A DNA stretch of 64,000 bases from Polynucleobacter sp. (GCA_021737945.1 JAIPCX010000010.1:1-64000); one strand, 5' to 3'; shown: positions 1 to 8,021, counted from the stretch's first letter. Numbers and translations are program-made. The notes: generated by a model from the letters alone, not told the origin.

Positions 1-73
1 TCCGAACGAATCGCCCTCCGATCAAGCCGCGTGAAAGCTGACCATCCGCAACGTTCTGCGTAACGGTAACCAT
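1..73 (-). CDS. Partial unknown protein, N-terminus only
   Basis: An open minus-strand frame begins at an ATG at 73-71 and runs off the left edge. It encodes 24 residues beginning MVTVTQNVADG. An AAGGAG ribosome-binding site lies at 87-82, eight bases before the ATG, and that is the main reason for calling it. I do not recognise the protein from so few residues. It is divergent from infA, with about 64 bp between the two starts. Plus-strand frames across the same bases all stop quickly and carry no start. The call rests on the RBS and open frame only. Confidence 0.4.
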   Translation of the reverse strand, partial: MVTVTQNVADGQLSRGLIGGRFVR

Positions 74-90
74 CTCCAGCACTCCTTGAT

Positions 91-110
91 AAAAAACCCC
101 TCGGCGGGTT
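91..110 (-). terminator. Hairpin plus T-run in the leader of the leftward gene
   Basis: On the minus strand a short stem (AACCC pairing with GGGTT) is followed by six T residues (plus-strand A-run 91-96). It ends only a few bases before the RBS of the leftward partial gene. It could be an intrinsic terminator for leftward read-through or an attenuator of that gene. The stem is only five pairs, so it may also be inert. Confidence 0.35.
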
Positions 111-137
111 TAACCTATCGCACATTGCTGGAGCACT

Positions 138-392
138 ATGGCCAAAGAAGAAATGCTGGAAATGCAGGGCGTCGTTGATGAAATGCTGCCCGACTCACGT
201 TATCGCGTCACACTACAAAACGGCCACACCTTAATTGCCTATACTGCCGGCAAAATGCGCATGCATCACATTCGTATTTTGGCAGGTGACAAAGTAACAC
301 TCGAATTATCACCCTACGATTTAAGCAAGGGTCGGATTACATTCCGCCATATCGAAGGACAAGCGAAACGCACTTCTTCGCCAAGAAGATAA
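138..392 (+). CDS. infA: Translation initiation factor IF-1
   Basis: This 84-residue protein is a single S1/OB-fold IF-1, which binds the 30S A site during initiation together with IF-2 and IF-3. Characteristic stretches are visible: [11 protein letters not shown] at the start, [14 protein letters not shown] at about 29-42, and the hallmark [18 protein letters not shown] at about 50-67. It exceeds the usual 72 residues because of a basic tail (about 73-84). The start is ATG at 138 with GGAG six bases upstream. It lies outside the ribosomal-protein operon, so it may be the second infA copy many betaproteobacteria carry; that is inference because the other locus is not in view. Confidence 0.93.
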   Translation: MAKEEMLEMQGVVDEMLPDSRYRVTLQNGHTLIAYTAGKMRMHHIRILAGDKVTLELSPYDLSKGRITFRHIEGQAKRTSSPRR

Positions 393-459
393 TTCATTAC
401 CCGAGGCACACCTGCTACTGCAGTCTATGCAGTTAGCGTGGTTAGTTTCCTTAGTCTGG

Positions 460-1824
460 TTAGTGCAGCTTTACTCGCGGCTTAGTGTTATGCCTAAGCC
501 AATCGACCAATGAGTCGACCGCCATTCTAAAAAATCCATGTAAGGCCATTTGATGATTTCGGTACAGCGATAAATACAGCATTCTTGCTAAAAATCCCTG
601 AATCTTCACCGATCGTCCCACCATACGACCCATCAAATTTCCGACCGCTTCGTAATTACCGAGCGATATCAGCGATCCATAGTCACGATAAGTAAAAACA
701 GGCAGCGATTTTTTTGCCAACAAGCGATGCATGCTCTTTACCAAAGTCGACGCCTGTTGATGAGCAGCCTGTGCGCGTGGCGGAACAATTTTTCCTGAAT
801 CACCCCATGCGCACGCCGCACAATCGCCAAAAGCAAAGATATTTTTATCCGACACTGATTGCAACGTATTAGAGACAATAATCTGTCCAATACCATTTGT
901 CTCTAAACCCATCTCATGCAAAACAGCTGGCACACGGATACCGCCCGCCCACACGGTGAGATCACTCGGTAAAGATTTACCGCTAGCCGTTAGCACGGCA
1001 TCAGGGGTGACTTGCGTAACGCGATCGCCGGTCATTACATCGATATTTAAAAAACCGAGTAATCGCGCCGTTTCTATCGAAATTTTTTCTGGCAGCGGCG
1101 GAAGAATTCGTGGCCCAGCCTCCACCAAAGTAATCTGCACATCTTTTTGCGGGTCTAGCTTATGCAAACCATACGCCGCAAGAACCTCGGCGGTATTGCG
1201 TAACTCAGCGGCCAATTCAACGCCTGTTGCACCGCCACCGATAATCACCAAATGAACCTTTTTAATTGGCGCATCAGCCGATTGGAAAGCGCCACTCTGC
1301 GAACGCATACATGCCGACAAAATGCGTCTGCGTATCGTCTCTGCCTGAATGACAGTATCAACGGCCATCGCATGCTTTTCTGCACCTGGTACGTTGAAAA
1401 AATTGGTCACGCTGCCTATAGCAAGCACGAGCGTGTCGTAAGGAATCACGCGTTCTGGAAGAATCGGATTCTGATTTTCGTCTAACACCGGCGCTACGCG
1501 AAGGCACTTTTCATCGCGACTCACATCCATCATCGCACCCTGATAAAACTCGAAGTTATGCCAGCGTGCTTGAGCGACGTATTCCAACTGATGCGCACTC
1601 GGATCCATACTGCCCGCCGCCACTTCATGCAGCAGCGGCTTCCAAATATGCGTTGCGGACTTATCGACCAGAATGATTTGAGCTTTTTTAGATCTGCCGA
1701 GCGAATCACCAAGTTGAGTAACCAGCTCTAATCCTCCAGCACCGCCCCCAACAACGACAATTCGATGAATCTCTTGACCAGATGAGAGGCGCTCTTTCGG
1801 TATAACGTAAGCAGAGTTGTTCAT
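460..1824 (-). CDS. ndh: Type II NADH dehydrogenase (NDH-2)
   Basis: This is a 454-residue membrane-associated flavoprotein that passes electrons from NADH to quinone without pumping protons. The FAD-binding motif VVVGGGAGG lies at about 23-31, the NADH-binding motif VIIGGGATGVE at about 193-203, and the second FAD contact NIFAFGDCA at about 328-336. Length is normal for the family. It converges on infA with 67 bp between them and is divergent from the MarR-like gene at 2079. No membrane helix is obvious; the C-terminal part, rich in basic and aromatic residues, is where such enzymes usually attach to the membrane. Confidence 0.92.
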   Translation of the reverse strand: MNNSAYVIPKERLSSGQEIHRIVVVGGGAGGLELVTQLGDSLGRSKKAQIILVDKSATHIWKPLLHEVAAGSMDPSAHQLEYVAQARWHNFEFYQGAMMDVSRDEKCLRVAPVLDENQNPILPERVIPYDTLVLAIGSVTNFFNVPGAEKHAMAVDTVIQAETIRRRILSACMRSQSGAFQSADAPIKKVHLVIIGGGATGVELAAELRNTAEVLAAYGLHKLDPQKDVQITLVEAGPRILPPLPEKISIETARLLGFLNIDVMTGDRVTQVTPDAVLTASGKSLPSDLTVWAGGIRVPAVLHEMGLETNGIGQIIVSNTLQSVSDKNIFAFGDCAACAWGDSGKIVPPRAQAAHQQASTLVKSMHRLLAKKSLPVFTYRDYGSLISLGNYEAVGNLMGRMVGRSVKIQGFLARMLYLSLYRNHQMALHGFFRMAVDSLVDWLRHNTKPRVKLH

Positions 1825-1953
1825 TTTTTCCTAAACTGGGATAAGCAAAATTCTTTTCAGGCGCGATTATAGGCCCTCATCATCAAATGGTTTACAAACA
1901 ATGCATTGGGGCTTTTGAATTAATCCACCCCCTCATCATTACAAGTATTGAAT

Positions 1954-1980
1954 TTGACAATTTTTACGGAATTTTATAAC
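1954..1980 (+). promoter_or_regulatory. Possible promoter for the MarR-like gene
   Basis: TTGACA at 1954-1959 and TATAAC at 1975-1980 are separated by 15 bp, slightly short for sigma-70. The region lies between the divergent ndh and the regulator gene at 2079, leaving a leader of roughly 90 bp. Based on motif match only. Confidence 0.35.
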
Positions 1981-2078
1981 TTTTCTTGAGACACTTAAGG
2001 TATTAAAATGATGATTAGAGATTCGGTTACATAACCTAGCCCTACTCAACATTAACCCTCATCCCAATTAAATACATA

Positions 2079-2435
2079 ATGAAGCCAAAATCAACCAGTG
2101 CGTACCTACGTTTTCTGCACCTAGCAAAAGCAATAAAAGAAGTCCCGCTTCTACCCAACTTAGAACCTATCGAAGAAAAAATATTAGAAATCGTCGCCTA
2201 TGCACATGTTATGAAAGCGCGACTGTCCGTCAAAGATCTCATGTACAAATCGGAATTAGGATCTCCCGCCATGCTGCATGGCCGCCTGCAATCTATGCGC
2301 GAAAAAGGTTGGATCGCGCTGGCCCCAACAGAAGATGCACGCCGCAAGCAATTAGAACTAACACCAGCTTCGTTACAGTATTTTGAAAAACTCTCCAAAC
2401 TAATGAGTAAAGCCGTTAATGCCAGTGAAAAATAA
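2079..2435 (+). CDS. MarR-like winged-helix transcriptional regulator
   Basis: A 118-residue DNA-binding protein. A helix-turn-helix with wing spans about 49-92: LSVKDLMYKSELGSPAMLHG forms the helices and KGWIALAPTEDARRKQLELT the wing, the classic MarR arrangement in which a DxRxK/R loop precedes the second wing strand. The N-terminal dimerisation region is shorter than in full MarR proteins (about 140 residues). It sits alone, divergent from ndh, so its target could be ndh or itself. No ligand can be inferred. Confidence 0.7.
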   Translation: MKPKSTSAYLRFLHLAKAIKEVPLLPNLEPIEEKILEIVAYAHVMKARLSVKDLMYKSELGSPAMLHGRLQSMREKGWIALAPTEDARRKQLELTPASLQYFEKLSKLMSKAVNASEK

Positions 2436-2530
2436 ATACCTTCACTAAGAATAGGCTCAATTATTTAGGTGCTTAGTATTCGGTTACGGCACTTCTTCTT
2501 TTTGAATGATGCATTACGAAATACATAGCC

Positions 2531-3163
2531 TTACTTCGGCGGGAGAACATCCAGCATCGCTTTTCCTAAAACCTCATTACCCTGTTCGACCAGCATCTGC
2601 CCCGCATTCAGACGATCACGATTTTCACGGTTTTGGCTTAGCTTAAATTTTCCAATCAACCGCGTAATTTCAATCTCGATACCCACAATCGATTTGACCA
2701 TCATCTCCATGTAGTCACGTGGCGCATCACTCATTTTCCAAGGTTTAGGCTGACTTTCCTCGTGCTTTTTAGTTAGACGACCTACTAGTGCGCGCACATA
2801 TTTTTCATCATCATAAATAGTAATTTTTCCGTACGCGTGTACGACTCTATAATTCCAAGTCGGTACTTGTTGATGCGTTTCGTGTTTGCTGGGATACCAG
2901 TTAGGCGAAATATAAGCATCGTCCGCTTGGAATACGACTAACACCTCATCTCCATTAGTCGATAACTGCCAGACCGGATTGTTGCGCGCGACATGCGCTC
3001 TTAGGATGCCATGCGTTGAAGCGCTCGCCTCTAAATCAAATGGAATATGGTTAGCATTTAAACCGTATTCACTCTGCGTAATCAGAACACCCAAAGGATG
3101 ATGCGCGATCAGATCATGCGAGACCGCAGGGTCTGATACTTCAAAATGTGGTGGGACATACAT
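2531..3163 (-). CDS. PaiB-family FMN-binding negative transcriptional regulator
   Basis: This 210-residue protein begins MYVPPHFEVSDP, the standard start of the PaiB family, with a split-barrel flavin-binding fold. Conserved blocks include HPLGVLITQSEYGLNANHIPF (about 22-42), GILRAHVARNNPVW (about 52-65) and ISPNWYPSK (about 84-92). Related Bacillus PaiB represses sporulation and protease genes; members in proteobacteria are mostly uncharacterised. The ATG at 3163 is preceded by AGGGAG. It ends with VLPPK. It is transcribed alone, and I cannot infer a target. Confidence 0.85.
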   Translation of the reverse strand: MYVPPHFEVSDPAVSHDLIAHHPLGVLITQSEYGLNANHIPFDLEASASTHGILRAHVARNNPVWQLSTNGDEVLVVFQADDAYISPNWYPSKHETHQQVPTWNYRVVHAYGKITIYDDEKYVRALVGRLTKKHEESQPKPWKMSDAPRDYMEMMVKSIVGIEIEITRLIGKFKLSQNRENRDRLNAGQMLVEQGNEVLGKAMLDVLPPK

Positions 3164-3388
3164 GTTGCTCCCTGCTAGATGGCTATTAAAACTGAGGACA
3201 GATTTTCCGCTAAGACAGAAAACTATAAAAGAATTAAAACGCCTAGGCTACGTAATGCACTGATTGATTGGGCCGTATTTCTGACCCTACGGTCAGCCGA
3301 GGCTTTGCATTTCGATCAGCATATCTCTTTTTATGCGCGCGCGAAAGACCGGAACATTATGCAGATCACTCCTGGAGAGTTTTTCTAG

Positions 3389-3397
3389 TGTTATAAT
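3389..3397 (+). promoter_or_regulatory. Extended -10 promoter of tRNA-Arg
   Basis: TG at 3389-3390, one base, then TATAAT at 3392-3397 forms a perfect extended -10 element eleven bases upstream of the mature tRNA 5' end. No good -35 hexamer is visible at the right distance, as expected when the extended -10 carries recognition. Confidence 0.65.
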
Positions 3398-3407
3398 TTC
3401 GCCCTTC

Positions 3408-3484
3408 GCGGCCGTAGCTCAGCTGGATAGAGTACTTGGCTACGAACCAAGGGGTCGTGGGTTCAATTCCTGCCGGCCGCACCA
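3408..3484 (+). tRNA. tRNA-Arg (anticodon ACG)
   Basis: The 77-nt sequence folds as a cloverleaf: acceptor GCGGCCG pairs with CGGCCGC, D-arm AGCTCAGCTGGATAGAG, anticodon stem CTTGG/CCAAG with loop CTACGAA (anticodon ACG), T-arm GGTTCAATTCC and an encoded CCA at 3482-3484. ACG is normally deaminated to ICG and reads CGU/CGC/CGA. Confidence 0.97.
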
Positions 3485-3505
3485 GCACAAAAAGCAGCAA
3501 AATCA

Positions 3506-3540
3506 ACGGGTTAGCGCCACAAGTGCTAGCCCGTTTTTCT
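3506..3540 (+). terminator. Intrinsic terminator of tRNA-Arg
   Basis: A ten-base stem (3506-3515 with 3525-3534, one G-U pair) with a nine-base loop is followed by a T-run. It starts 21 bases after the CCA end. Confidence 0.72.
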
Positions 3541-3681
3541 TTATAACGCCACAGAGCATTTGGACATTATTTGGACACTTTGTCGCGCGACATTCAAAAA
3601 TTAGCATCTGAAGAGACCTATTCCAGTCACTTACTTCGTCTTTAATTTTTTCCAGAACATACTAAGCTACACAATTACCTC

Positions 3682-4353
3682 ATGCCCAACGCCATAATTT
3701 TTGATATCGAAGCCACTGACAAAGACAACCCTGTCCTAATCGAAGCCGCTTGGGTAGCCCTAGACAGCATCAGCCCATTTACCCTTGGTGAAGAATTTCA
3801 TCAGCGCTACAACCCCGGCAAACCCATCAGCCTAGGTGCGCTCGCCACCCACCATATATTGGATGAAGAGCTGGTCGATTGCCCTCCCGCGTCCAGCTTC
3901 ACGCTGCCCGCCGATGCCACCTACCTCATCGGCCACAACATCGATTTTGATTGGAGCGCTATAGGTCAGCCCGACATCAAACGTATCTGCACACTTGCAC
4001 TCAGCAGAAAAGCCTGGCCCACACTTGACTCGCACAGCCAGAGCGCTCTGCTTTATTACTTAGATCGCGCTCACGCGCGCGACATACTGCGCAACGCACA
4101 TTCCGCCCAAGCCGATATACACATCTGCGCCACCATTTTGGATCACCTGTGCCGCGAATTAAAAATCACTAGCCTTGAGGCACTCTGGCAAACATCAGAA
4201 AATGCCAGACTCCCCACCCACATGACCTTTGGCAAACATAAAGGCACAGCCCTCGCAGAGGTACCCAAGGATTACGTACGCTGGTTACTCGATCAACCCA
4301 ACGTCGATCCTTATTTAAGGCAAGCCTTTGCAATCTTAAGTAATAAAAAATAG
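3682..4353 (+). CDS. DnaQ-fold 3'-5' exonuclease with C-terminal DUF3820-like segment
   Basis: A 223-residue ExoX-like exonuclease. The DEDDh residues are visible: FDIEATD gives D8 and E10, GHNIDFDW supplies the second-motif aspartate (about 88), and AHSAQADIH gives H140 and D145. Residues 180-203 (HMTFGKHKGTALAEVPKDYV) match the short DUF3820-type module often appended to such nucleases. It probably trims single-stranded DNA ends; the exact role is unknown. It lies 200 bp after tRNA-Arg at the head of an accessory patch. A broken second copy of its middle (residues about 91-130) lies at 58300-58422. The RBS is weak. Confidence 0.85.
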   Translation: MPNAIIFDIEATDKDNPVLIEAAWVALDSISPFTLGEEFHQRYNPGKPISLGALATHHILDEELVDCPPASSFTLPADATYLIGHNIDFDWSAIGQPDIKRICTLALSRKAWPTLDSHSQSALLYYLDRAHARDILRNAHSAQADIHICATILDHLCRELKITSLEALWQTSENARLPTHMTFGKHKGTALAEVPKDYVRWLLDQPNVDPYLRQAFAILSNKK

Positions 4354-4389
4354 TAATTAAAGTCAGCCAAATCGACTCTAAAACACAGA

Positions 4390-4686
4390 CTATCTGTAGC
4401 CAGCTTCGCTTTGATGTTTAATCGCCAAAATCGTCACAACGTCCAAAGCTCGCTCCAGTCGATAGAGCGCAAGATAGCCACTCGCACCGAAATCAATCAC
4501 TAGTTCACGAAGATCCTCAGCATCATCAACTGGCCTGCCAAGCAATGGTGCTTCTACCAGAGAGACAAACGACGCACGAATAACCTGTGTCGCTCTCTGA
4601 GCGGCTGTTATGTTTTTACTGAGAAGAAAAGAGTGAAGACGAACCAAGTCAGATTGCGCCCGTGCCGACAACCTTACTTGTGGCAT
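4390..4686 (-). CDS. parE: RelE/ParE-family toxin
   Basis: This 98-residue basic protein has the ParE fold signature: an early LSARAQSDLVRLHSFL helix (about 6-21), a middle PLLGRPVDDAEDLRELVIDFG block (about 52-72) and the final strand LERALDVVTILAIKHQSEAGYR. ParE toxins usually poison DNA gyrase, RelE toxins cleave mRNA; the sequence favours ParE but does not prove the target. The start overlaps the end of the upstream antitoxin by 13 bp, a common TA arrangement. Confidence 0.85.
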   Translation of the reverse strand: MPQVRLSARAQSDLVRLHSFLLSKNITAAQRATQVIRASFVSLVEAPLLGRPVDDAEDLRELVIDFGASGYLALYRLERALDVVTILAIKHQSEAGYR

Positions 4687-4979
4687 TCAGGCATTGGAGT
4701 ATTCGGATCCTGTTGAACCTGATCCACCCACGAATCAAACTCATCCAACGTAATGTGAAGACCCGTTTCCTTGTAGTGAACATAAGAAGATTCAGCAGCC
4801 GCAACAAAGTTTTGTCGAGCCTCTTCTTTTTCTAAATACTCAAGAATAGCCTCCTTCATCAGGTAGTGCGGGCTTCGCTTTTTGGCATTAGCGAGAAAAG
4901 CAATTCGATCCTGATCTGCATCGTCAAGCGTAATAGTCACAGGCCCATTACGCGGCTTTTCTGATGATGAAATTGTCAT
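4674..4979 (-). CDS. parD: Ribbon-helix-helix antitoxin paired with ParE
   Basis: A 101-residue protein: an N-terminal ribbon-helix-helix DNA-binding region (VTITLDDADQDRIAFLANAK, then SPHYLMKEAILEYLEKEE) and an acidic, flexible tail that would wrap the toxin. I chose the ATG at 4979 because AAAGG lies seven bases before it; the longer frame from 4997 lacks a site. It precedes and overlaps the toxin gene. Autoregulation by binding its own promoter is expected from the family. Confidence 0.83.
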   Translation of the reverse strand: MTISSSEKPRNGPVTITLDDADQDRIAFLANAKKRSPHYLMKEAILEYLEKEEARQNFVAAAESSYVHYKETGLHITLDEFDSWVDQVQQDPNTPMPECHK

Positions 4980-5033
4980 AGAACAACCTTTGATCAATAT
5001 ATACGTTCACTTTAATTCAGACATGGTGAATGG

Positions 5034-5285
5034 TCAAAGAATCAAATTCACTTGTCGACTAAGCGTTTCTAATTTGGGCGGCTCAAAGTCGACATCTGCG
5101 TGCATAACCAGCAAGTTGACGATACTTCTGGGGCCCATAGTATTTCGTTGGTATTCCTGGAAAGTCATCTGTGCGTGCGCTGGCTTACCTCGATGAGTAA
5201 TGAAAGCGAGGCCGCTACAAGCGGCACGCTTTGCGCCGCTTGTACCTTTATTGAATGCCCTGCTGAAAAAGGACTTTATCGACAC
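5034..5285 (-). CDS. Solitary Phd/YefM-type antitoxin
   Basis: This 83-residue protein matches a Phd-like family whose members read SREFNQD..AKKAA..GPVFITDRGRPAHVL..EDYQRL (family pattern from memory). Here the visible counterparts are SRAFNKGTSGAKRAA, LAFITHRGKPAHAQMTFQEY and the C-terminal VDFEPPKL. The start is GTG at 5285 with AGAGG upstream. Such antitoxins are normally followed directly by a PIN-domain (VapC/FitB) toxin, but none is present; ParD-ParE follow on the same strand 54 bp later. It may be a relic or may join the ParDE module. Some conserved positions have changed, so function is uncertain. Confidence 0.6.
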   Translation of the reverse strand: MSIKSFFSRAFNKGTSGAKRAACSGLAFITHRGKPAHAQMTFQEYQRNTMGPRSIVNLLVMHADVDFEPPKLETLSRQVNLIL

Positions 5286-5304
5286 AGCACACCTCTGCAA
5301 AAAA

Positions 5305-5332
5305 TCTAATGTGAATACGTTGCCACATTAGA
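5305..5332 (-). promoter_or_regulatory. Inverted repeat upstream of the Phd-like gene
   Basis: TCTAATGTG (5305-5313) and CACATTAGA (5324-5332) form a nine-base perfect inverted repeat with a ten-base spacer. It lies 20 bp upstream of the GTG start, where a Phd autoregulatory operator would be expected. Operator function is inference. Confidence 0.42.
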
Positions 5333-5519
5333 CATGGCTTTTCCACCTCACCAGAAAAGTTAGTGAAATAGTACAGAATAAATTATTGGAATACTAATGG
5401 GATCAAATGCTTAGAATCTCAGCGGACGTAAAGAACGGAGCATCCAAATGCGGACTAGTTTTTAAAACGAGTCGAACAAATGAGCTTTATAAATCACGCG
5501 CTGCCTGAACCAACCATCA

Positions 5520-5786
5520 TCAGCGCTTAGCCGGATAAAGATCGTGCCCAACCTCGTGAATTTGCTGCCGTAGTGCTTTGCGCTCTTCAGGAGATAACTT
5601 AGGTGGGCGAGGTTCTGCATCGCGCTGACGGGAATCATCCTGCTTACCCGCCTGATCGGTAGCGTTGGATCCTTTGGGCCGCTCTGGACGCGGACGACCA
5701 TCCCCACCCTGCTCCGGCGCGGCCAAGGCCTGACCCTGACTAGCCGCCATAAGCGCAATAAAAACAAGGATGTTGAGGGGTTTCAT
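5520..5786 (-). CDS. Small secreted protein, unknown function
   Basis: An 88-residue protein with a signal peptide (MKPLNILVFIALMAASQGQALAA, cleavage near 23), a low-complexity Gly/Arg/Pro/Asp middle, and a conserved-looking C-terminal helix LSPEERKALRQQIHEVGHDL (about 65-84). I prefer the ATG at 5786 because it opens directly onto the signal peptide; the open frame extends upstream to 5930 without one. It is divergent from ompR, a placement I recall for similar short secreted proteins in this group. No function can be assigned. Confidence 0.65.
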   Translation of the reverse strand: MKPLNILVFIALMAASQGQALAAPEQGGDGRPRPERPKGSNATDQAGKQDDSRQRDAEPRPPKLSPEERKALRQQIHEVGHDLYPAKR

Positions 5787-5917
5787 GGGGCTAGTTAGCC
5801 ATTTACTCGTAGGGTGGAAAACATTCAATACCATGGTCGGCTGGCCGATTTTGTAAAGCTTTGTAATCATGACACGGTCAAACACGATATTCGCAAGAAC
5901 GAAGTTACCATACGACC

Positions 5918-6685
5918 ATGGACTCGACAAACACTCCCAAGCCTGTGCCCTCGCGCCGCACGCCTAACAGTCAGGCAAAAATACTGGTGGTTGATGATGA
6001 CGCCCGTCTACGTGACCTGCTCAAGCGTTTTTTGACTGAGCATGGATTTTCTGTGTCGGTTGCCGTTAACGCCATCGAAATGAATCGTCTTTGGATACGT
6101 GAACGCTTTGATCTGCTTGTGCTTGATTTGATGCTGCCGGGTGAAGATGGTCTCTCCATTTGCCGGCGCCTGCGTGGTGGTGGTGATGTCACCCCCATCA
6201 TCATGCTCACTGCCAAAGGCGAAGATGCAGATCGCATCACAGGCCTAGAAATTGGCGCCGATGATTATCTACCTAAGCCCTTCAATCCACGTGAACTGGT
6301 TGCCCGCATCAGCGCGGTACTGCGGCGTGTAACACCTACTGATCTGCCGGGTGCACCGTCGGATCATAATGAGATTTTTTTATTCGGCGAATTCGAATTC
6401 GATCTTGCGAAACGATCGTTGACCAAATCCGGAAAGCCGATTGCACTCACCACCGGTGAGTACTCAGTATTAAAAGTTCTAGCACGCCATGCACGTCAGC
6501 CGCTCTCACGCGAAAAACTTATGGAGCTTGCGCGTGGTCGTGAATATGAAGTCTTTGACCGCAGCCTTGATGTACAAATCTCACGACTACGCAAACTGAT
6601 TGAACCTGATCCCGCACTACCTCGCTACATACAGACCGTGTGGGGATTAGGTTACGTTTTCATACCGGATGAACAAACCCGCTAA
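5918..6685 (+). CDS. ompR: OmpR-family response regulator
   Basis: A 255-residue response regulator. The receiver domain (about 20-137) has acidic pocket DDD at 26-28, phospho-acceptor D70 (LLVLDLMLPGEDG) and conserved K120 (DDYLPKPF). The C-terminal winged helix (about 150-250) includes LSREKLMELARGREYEVFDR and the recognition segment VQISRLRKLIE. It overlaps the kinase gene by 17 bp, so the two are co-transcribed. OmpR proteins control outer-membrane porins and envelope genes in response to osmolarity; here the target is inferred from family only. Confidence 0.93.
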   Translation: MDSTNTPKPVPSRRTPNSQAKILVVDDDARLRDLLKRFLTEHGFSVSVAVNAIEMNRLWIRERFDLLVLDLMLPGEDGLSICRRLRGGGDVTPIIMLTAKGEDADRITGLEIGADDYLPKPFNPRELVARISAVLRRVTPTDLPGAPSDHNEIFLFGEFEFDLAKRSLTKSGKPIALTTGEYSVLKVLARHARQPLSREKLMELARGREYEVFDRSLDVQISRLRKLIEPDPALPRYIQTVWGLGYVFIPDEQTR

Positions 6686-8021
6686 TCAATCGCTTTCGCA
6701 GTTTTTAACAGGTTTGCGCAGCGGCCTGTTTTGGCGCACTTTTTTTCTGCTGACATTTTTAATCGCCACCAGCATGGCGGCATGGGTTGCTAGTTTTCGT
6801 ATCGTTGAACGTGTTCCGCGCGGAGAGCAAGTCGCTGCGCAAGTCGTCTCTATTGTCACCATCACACGCGCTGCCTTATTACACTCAGCGCCGGCATTGC
6901 GACGAGAGCTCTTGTTTGATCTGGCCAGTACACAAGGCATACGTGTCTATCCGCGCGAAGATGATGACGACACCGAGCCCATGCCAGACAGCGATTTAAT
7001 ACAAGTCATTGAAGATAACGTCCAAGCTCGCTTAGGTGAAGACACTCACTTCGCAGGCTATGTGAATGATATCCGCGGCTTTTGGGTCAGTTTCCGAATT
7101 GATGATGATGACTACTGGCTCATGCTGGATCGTGAGCGTGTAGAACAAGCCTCTGGCGTGCAATGGCTTAGCTGGGCTACCGTCACCTTGTTGTTATCGT
7201 TGGTCGGCGCAGCATTCATTAGCCGACTAATTAATCAACCGCTATCGCGCCTATCCACCGCTGCGCGCGCAGTGGCGCGTGGAGATACCCCTGCGGTCTT
7301 ACCCGAACTAGGTCCGACTGAAATTCGCGAAGCGAATCAAAGTTTCAATCAAATGGCGCACGATTTAAAACAAGTGGAATCAGATCGGGCTGTGATCTTA
7401 GCGGGTATATCGCATGATTTACGCACACCGATTTCGCGCATGCTGCTCGAAGTAGAAATGGCGGGGCTGTCGGAAGACGCACTAAAAGGCATGCAATCTG
7501 ATTTGGCACAGATGGAAACGATCATCGCGCAATTTTTAGACTATGCTCGTCCTGCAGATCCCGAGCGCTTTACCCCACATGATCTGGCGGCCTCACTCAA
7601 AAAAATTGCCGGTGAATATCAACGTCGATCCGATATCAACATAACGATCACTATTCCCGAAAAACTCAGCTTGCGCTGTAACGCTACTGAGATCGATCGA
7701 TTAGTACGTAACTTGATTGAGAATGCCAAGCGCTACGGCAAAACACCTGGCACATCGATCACGGATATTGATATCAATGCCTACCAAGAAGTAACAACGA
7801 TACGACTAGAAATCGCCGACCATGGAAGCGGCCTACCCGACGACCAGCTGAATCATGTACTGCGACCATTCACTCGTCTGGATGCAGCACGCAGCCAGGC
7901 AAACGGTGCGGGCTTGGGATTAGCGATTGTTGATCGCGTCGTGCAACGCCATCAAGGAAAGCTAGAAATAAAAAACCGCGAGGGTGGTGGCCTCGCGGTT
8001 CATATCATTCTGCCTACTTAA
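6669..8021 (+). CDS. envZ: EnvZ-like sensor histidine kinase
   Basis: A 450-residue inner-membrane kinase. Transmembrane helices lie at about 21-43 and 166-186, flanking a periplasmic sensor rich in acidic residues (DDDD runs near 98 and 145). HAMP follows at about 187-240, then the H-box GISHDLRTPISR with phospho-His249, the N-box NLIENAKRYG and glycine-rich ATP-lid motifs (ADHGSGLPD, GAGLGLAIV). It partners with the overlapping ompR. The last coding bases hold the terminator of the facing operon on the other strand, and the stop codon lies in a 14-bp tandem duplication. Confidence 0.92.
   Translation: MNKPANQSLSQFLTGLRSGLFWRTFFLLTFLIATSMAAWVASFRIVERVPRGEQVAAQVVSIVTITRAALLHSAPALRRELLFDLASTQGIRVYPREDDDDTEPMPDSDLIQVIEDNVQARLGEDTHFAGYVNDIRGFWVSFRIDDDDYWLMLDRERVEQASGVQWLSWATVTLLLSLVGAAFISRLINQPLSRLSTAARAVARGDTPAVLPELGPTEIREANQSFNQMAHDLKQVESDRAVILAGISHDLRTPISRMLLEVEMAGLSEDALKGMQSDLAQMETIIAQFLDYARPADPERFTPHDLAASLKKIAGEYQRRSDINITITIPEKLSLRCNATEIDRLVRNLIENAKRYGKTPGTSITDIDINAYQEVTTIRLEIADHGSGLPDDQLNHVLRPFTRLDAARSQANGAGLGLAIVDRVVQRHQGKLEIKNREGGGLAVHIILPT
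7969..8000 (-). terminator. Intrinsic terminator of the rubrerythrin operon, inside envZ
   Basis: A ten-base perfect stem (7974-7983 with 7991-8000), seven-base loop and six T residues on the minus strand form a textbook terminator for the leftward operon ending at 8065. It lies wholly within the last codons of envZ on the other strand. Confidence 0.78.

Noticed and set aside
956-1255. Plus-strand open frame of 99 codons opposite ndh
   Set aside because: It is an antisense shadow of a well-supported flavoprotein gene.
3333-3611. Open frame across tRNA-Arg on the plus strand
   Set aside because: It reads through the tRNA and its terminator and has no recognisable protein pattern.
5216-5244. 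Ten-base inverted repeat (TACAAGCGGC with GCCGCTTGTA) as a possible mobile repeat or operator
   Set aside because: It falls inside the Phd-like coding sequence at the family-conserved SGAKRAA codons, so it is probably a coincidence of codon use.
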